Shown here piece after piece: positions 44,440-46,535 of a stretch of DNA of 46,535 nucleotides. Source of the stretch: Mannheimia haemolytica. GTDB lineage: Bacteria > Pseudomonadota > Gammaproteobacteria > Enterobacterales > Pasteurellaceae. Numbering within the stretch: position 1 is the stretch's first letter; each line of letters opens with the position of its first letter. Below the pieces are notes generated by a model that was not told where the DNA came from, searched no databases, and saw only the letters and a program-made list of their open reading frames with translations. The stretch is from contig NZ_SMAC01000024.1 of the NCBI RefSeq assembly GCF_004342115.1, positions 1 through 46,535 on the forward strand, read 5' to 3'. A program made the translations under genes and the position numbers.

Positions 44440-46401
44440 ATGCTGAATTTATTATTGGAACTTAAACAAGAAAAGGCGATTTCTGACTTAAATTATCAAT
44501 TTGCCCGTTTTATTGATAATAAGCAGAAACCCTATGGGTATTCGCCTTTGGAGCAAGATTTAGCTGTGTTAGCCGCTGCGTTGGTTTCTTACCAAGTGGG
44601 ACTTGGGCATACGGCATTACGTTTGGAAAATCTCAGTCTTTCTTCTCTTTTTGAATTAAATAGCAAGCCACAAACTTATCATTTGCTCGAACAAATTTTG
44701 CAAAAAATTGAGCAAATTCCACCGCTTGAATGGCAGAGTGTGCTGAAAAATCATATCGCTTTTAGCTATTCTCCCGAAACAATTAAACCGATGTTATTCC
44801 AAAACAGCTTGCTCTATTTTTATCGCTACTGGCAAGCGGAGCATCGCATTGCCGGTTATTTACAACAAGCGGTTGATTTTTCGGAAAAATTTGCAAATAC
44901 CGAATTAAACCAAAGCATTCTCAACCAACTATTCACTGGGAAAGCTCAAACTATCGACTGGCAAAAGATTGCCGTTGCAACAGCATTAGAAAAGCAGTTT
45001 AGCTTAATTTCAGGTGGGCCGGGAACCGGAAAAACAACTACGGTAGTAAAATTATTACTCGGGCTGCAATTAAAACAGCAAGCACTACAGAAACCATATT
45101 TGCAAATCGCTCTGGCTGCACCAACCGGAAAAGCAGCAGCAAGAATGAAAGAGTCGCTGGAAAGCAAGTTGGCGGAAGAAAAGGGGTTATCTGAGGAGTT
45201 AAAACGCTCTATTCCAACTGAAGCAGTGACTATTCATCGCTTGCTTGGTGCGAGACCATTAACTGAGAAAACCAAATATCATACCAAAAATCCGTGGCAC
45301 TATGATTTGGTCGTATTAGATGAGGCTTCAATGATTGATTTATCAATGATGGAGAAAGTTGTTCAAGCGCTCAAACCAAACTCTCGCTTGATAATGCTGG
45401 GAGATAAAGATCAGCTTGCTTCTGTGGAAGCTGGTTCAATTATGGGGGAACTTGGCTCTTTTATTGATAATGGTTATAGCCAATCCCATTGCGATTACTT
45501 AAAAGCCGTTACCGACTACCAAATTGAAGCCGGTAATGCGTTGCCGATTGGTGATTGTTTATCTCACTTAAAACATAGCTATCGATTTGGCGAAAAAGCC
45601 TGGATTGGAGAGCTTGCAAATGCAGTAAATGATCAAAAAATTAACCTTTCGTGGGAGATTTTCGACAAATATAAAAACAGTGATAAGTTAGAAAATTTCT
45701 GTTATCCGGAAACGAAAGAGACAACGGATAAATCAAGCTGGATTGAAAAAAGTGTGCAAATGGTGGTGGATAAAGCGGTTGAACTTTATCGTGATTATTT
45801 ACAAGCGGTTCAAAAACGGGAGAAAAATCCAGATTCAGTGAGTGTGAAAGCGATTTTTGAGAAATTTCAAAAAGTCCGAATTTTATCAGCCTTAAGGGTA
45901 AGTGAACTGGGGGTTGAACGTCTTAATATGGCGATTGCGGAAGGCTTGCGGAAAGCTAGCTTAGTGAAATTTAATCATAGCCGAGACCGCTATATCGGAA
46001 AACCGATTTTAATGACAGAAAATATGCCGATAAATAGCATAGCCAGCGGTGATGTCGGCATCATTTTGCCGGACGAAAATGGAGAAAGCCGAGTTTATTT
46101 TGATTCCTTACAGGAAAATAGAGAACACCATAGTTTGCCTCTAGGTAGGGTTTCAAATTATGAAGCAGCTTATATTATGACTGTGCATAAATCGCAAGGT
46201 TCTGAATTTGAACATACGGTATTGGTGTTGCCCCATTCGATTTCCCCGGTGCTGACGAAAGAGTTGATTTACACCGCAATCACAAGGGCAAAAGATAAAT
46301 TTACCTTATTTGGTAGCGAAAAAGTTTGGAAATACAGTGTTGGTGCCAAAACCGAAAGACAAAGTGGGCTAAAAGAACAAATAAGAGGCAGGTTTAGCTA
46401 A
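44440..46401 (+). CDS. recD: Exodeoxyribonuclease V alpha chain (RecD)
   Basis: RecD is the 5'-3' helicase subunit of RecBCD, which repairs double-strand breaks and degrades foreign DNA. I use the ATG giving MLNLLLELKQEK; the frame opens two codons earlier with TTG. The 653 residues have an N-terminal RecB-binding domain and superfamily 1 helicase motifs: I SGGPGTGKTTTV, Ia LAAPTGKAAARM, II VVLDEASMID, III MLGDKDQLASVEAG, V MTVHKSQGSEF and VI YTAITRAKDK. recB and recC are not adjacent. Confidence 0.95.
   Translation: MLNLLLELKQEKAISDLNYQFARFIDNKQKPYGYSPLEQDLAVLAAALVSYQVGLGHTALRLENLSLSSLFELNSKPQTYHLLEQILQKIEQIPPLEWQSVLKNHIAFSYSPETIKPMLFQNSLLYFYRYWQAEHRIAGYLQQAVDFSEKFANTELNQSILNQLFTGKAQTIDWQKIAVATALEKQFSLISGGPGTGKTTTVVKLLLGLQLKQQALQKPYLQIALAAPTGKAAARMKESLESKLAEEKGLSEELKRSIPTEAVTIHRLLGARPLTEKTKYHTKNPWHYDLVVLDEASMIDLSMMEKVVQALKPNSRLIMLGDKDQLASVEAGSIMGELGSFIDNGYSQSHCDYLKAVTDYQIEAGNALPIGDCLSHLKHSYRFGEKAWIGELANAVNDQKINLSWEIFDKYKNSDKLENFCYPETKETTDKSSWIEKSVQMVVDKAVELYRDYLQAVQKREKNPDSVSVKAIFEKFQKVRILSALRVSELGVERLNMAIAEGLRKASLVKFNHSRDRYIGKPILMTENMPINSIASGDVGIILPDENGESRVYFDSLQENREHHSLPLGRVSNYEAAYIMTVHKSQGSEFEHTVLVLPHSISPVLTKELIYTAITRAKDKFTLFGSEKVWKYSVGAKTERQSGLKEQIRGRFS
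44865..44873 (+). repeat. Uptake signal core in the recD N-terminal domain
   Basis: An exact core encodes part of the poorly conserved N-terminal RecB-binding region and is followed by TGATTTTTCGGAAAAATTTGCAA, a full extended form. Confidence 0.65.
45801..45809 (+). repeat. Second uptake signal core in recD
   Basis: An exact core lies in the variable insert between helicase motifs III and V, in codons for the YLQAVQK segment. Confidence 0.6.
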
Positions 46402-46427
46402 ATTAATACTCGTTTTGCCGTAAAAAT

Positions 46428-46490
46428 ACGCAAGCGGTCATTTTTTTCAAATTTTTTACAAAAACCGCTTGCGTTGTTTTTGTTTTTCCC
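46428..46490 (+). terminator. Terminator of recD
   Basis: ACGCAAGCGGT (46428-46438) and ACCGCTTGCGT (46464-46474) form an 11-bp perfect stem around a 25-base AT-rich loop, followed by TGTTTTTGTTTTT. Both arms carry GCAAGCGGT, one base off the exact uptake-signal core. Confidence 0.75.
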
Positions 46491-46496
46491 TATAAT
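46469..46496 (+). promoter_or_regulatory. Strong promoter at the right edge
   Basis: A perfect TATAAT (46491-46496) stands 16 bases after TTGCGT (46469-46474). The -35 lies within the right arm of the recD terminator. The gene it drives begins beyond the window. Confidence 0.6.
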
Positions 46497-46504
46497 ACGC
46501 AGCA

Positions 46505-46524
46505 CACAACGACGCACTGTTGTG
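46505..46524. promoter_or_regulatory. Inverted repeat just after the predicted start site
   Basis: CACAAC and GTTGTG are separated by 8 bases immediately downstream of the TATAAT promoter. The position suits a repressor operator or a short 5'-leader hairpin. The regulator cannot be named. Confidence 0.4.
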
Positions 46525-46535
46525 AACGATTTAAA

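Noticed and set aside
1-46535. tRNA, rRNA, CRISPR array, toxin-antitoxin pair, prophage or secretion cluster
   Set aside because: None seen. There are no regularly spaced repeats, no cloverleaf-like segments and no phage-type genes; all sizeable ORFs are housekeeping, transport or respiration genes.

Overview
This window is a stretch of Pasteurellaceae chromosome, most likely from the clade of Mannheimia, Bibersteinia and Actinobacillus pleuropneumoniae. The protein set and gene order are Pasteurellaceae-like. The DNA is AT-rich, and I located by eye 18 exact copies of the 9-mer ACAAGCGGT (either strand). That is the core of the 'Apl-type' DNA uptake signal (USS), as opposed to the 'Hin-type' AAGTGCGGT. 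Several copies form inverted pairs that act as intergenic terminator hairpins. No rRNA, tRNA, CRISPR array, prophage or complete insertion sequence was found. The window may end at the promoter of an unseen gene.

Layout. 1-1.5 kb: a long-chain acyl-CoA synthetase gene cut off at its 3' end, probably by a mobile element lying off the left edge. 1.7-4.0 kb: epmC and dsbD (minus strand). 4.2-7.1 kb: the arginine ABC importer artP-artI-artQ-artM, preceded by a tandem ARG box. 7.2-8.9 kb: ruvA and ruvB, with a LexA-like box upstream and a nested inverted repeat between them. 9.0-11.6 kb: nusB-thiL-pgpA and an RhtB-family exporter. 11.7-15.1 kb: the competence/type IV pilus operon comABCDE, divergent from ponA. 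A competence (CRP-S/CRE-like) site lies across the ponA start codon. 15.3-20.5 kb: ponA, then aroK-aroB-dam. 20.6-24.6 kb: a sodium symporter, pgk and fba. 24.7-28.7 kb: an orphan sapF with altered ATPase motifs, a nitroreductase, a YqhA-family membrane protein, glutathione reductase and a small exported protein. 28.8-36.4 kb: the formate dehydrogenase cluster fdxG-fdxH-fdxI-fdhE with divergent fdhD and a frameshifted AEC-family transporter. 36.5-38.5 kb: ppiB and cysS. 38.6-42.3 kb: thrB and thrA with a threonine/isoleucine leader peptide and attenuator; thrC is not adjacent. 42.5-46.4 kb: sodA, alr and recD.

How the parts work together. fdxG is a selenoprotein gene: an in-frame UGA followed by a SECIS-like hairpin splits it into two apparent ORFs. 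FdhD and FdhE are the maturation factors for this enzyme. The com operon, the uptake sequences and the putative CRE all concern natural transformation. The thr operon is controlled by a classical transcription attenuator. I see no wholly novel multi-gene system. The most informative points are regulatory (CRE over ponA, thr attenuator, SECIS, ARG and LexA boxes), signs of decay (acyl-CoA synthetase, AEC transporter, SapF motifs), and a Hin-type uptake-signal hairpin inside the formate dehydrogenase operon of an otherwise Apl-type region.
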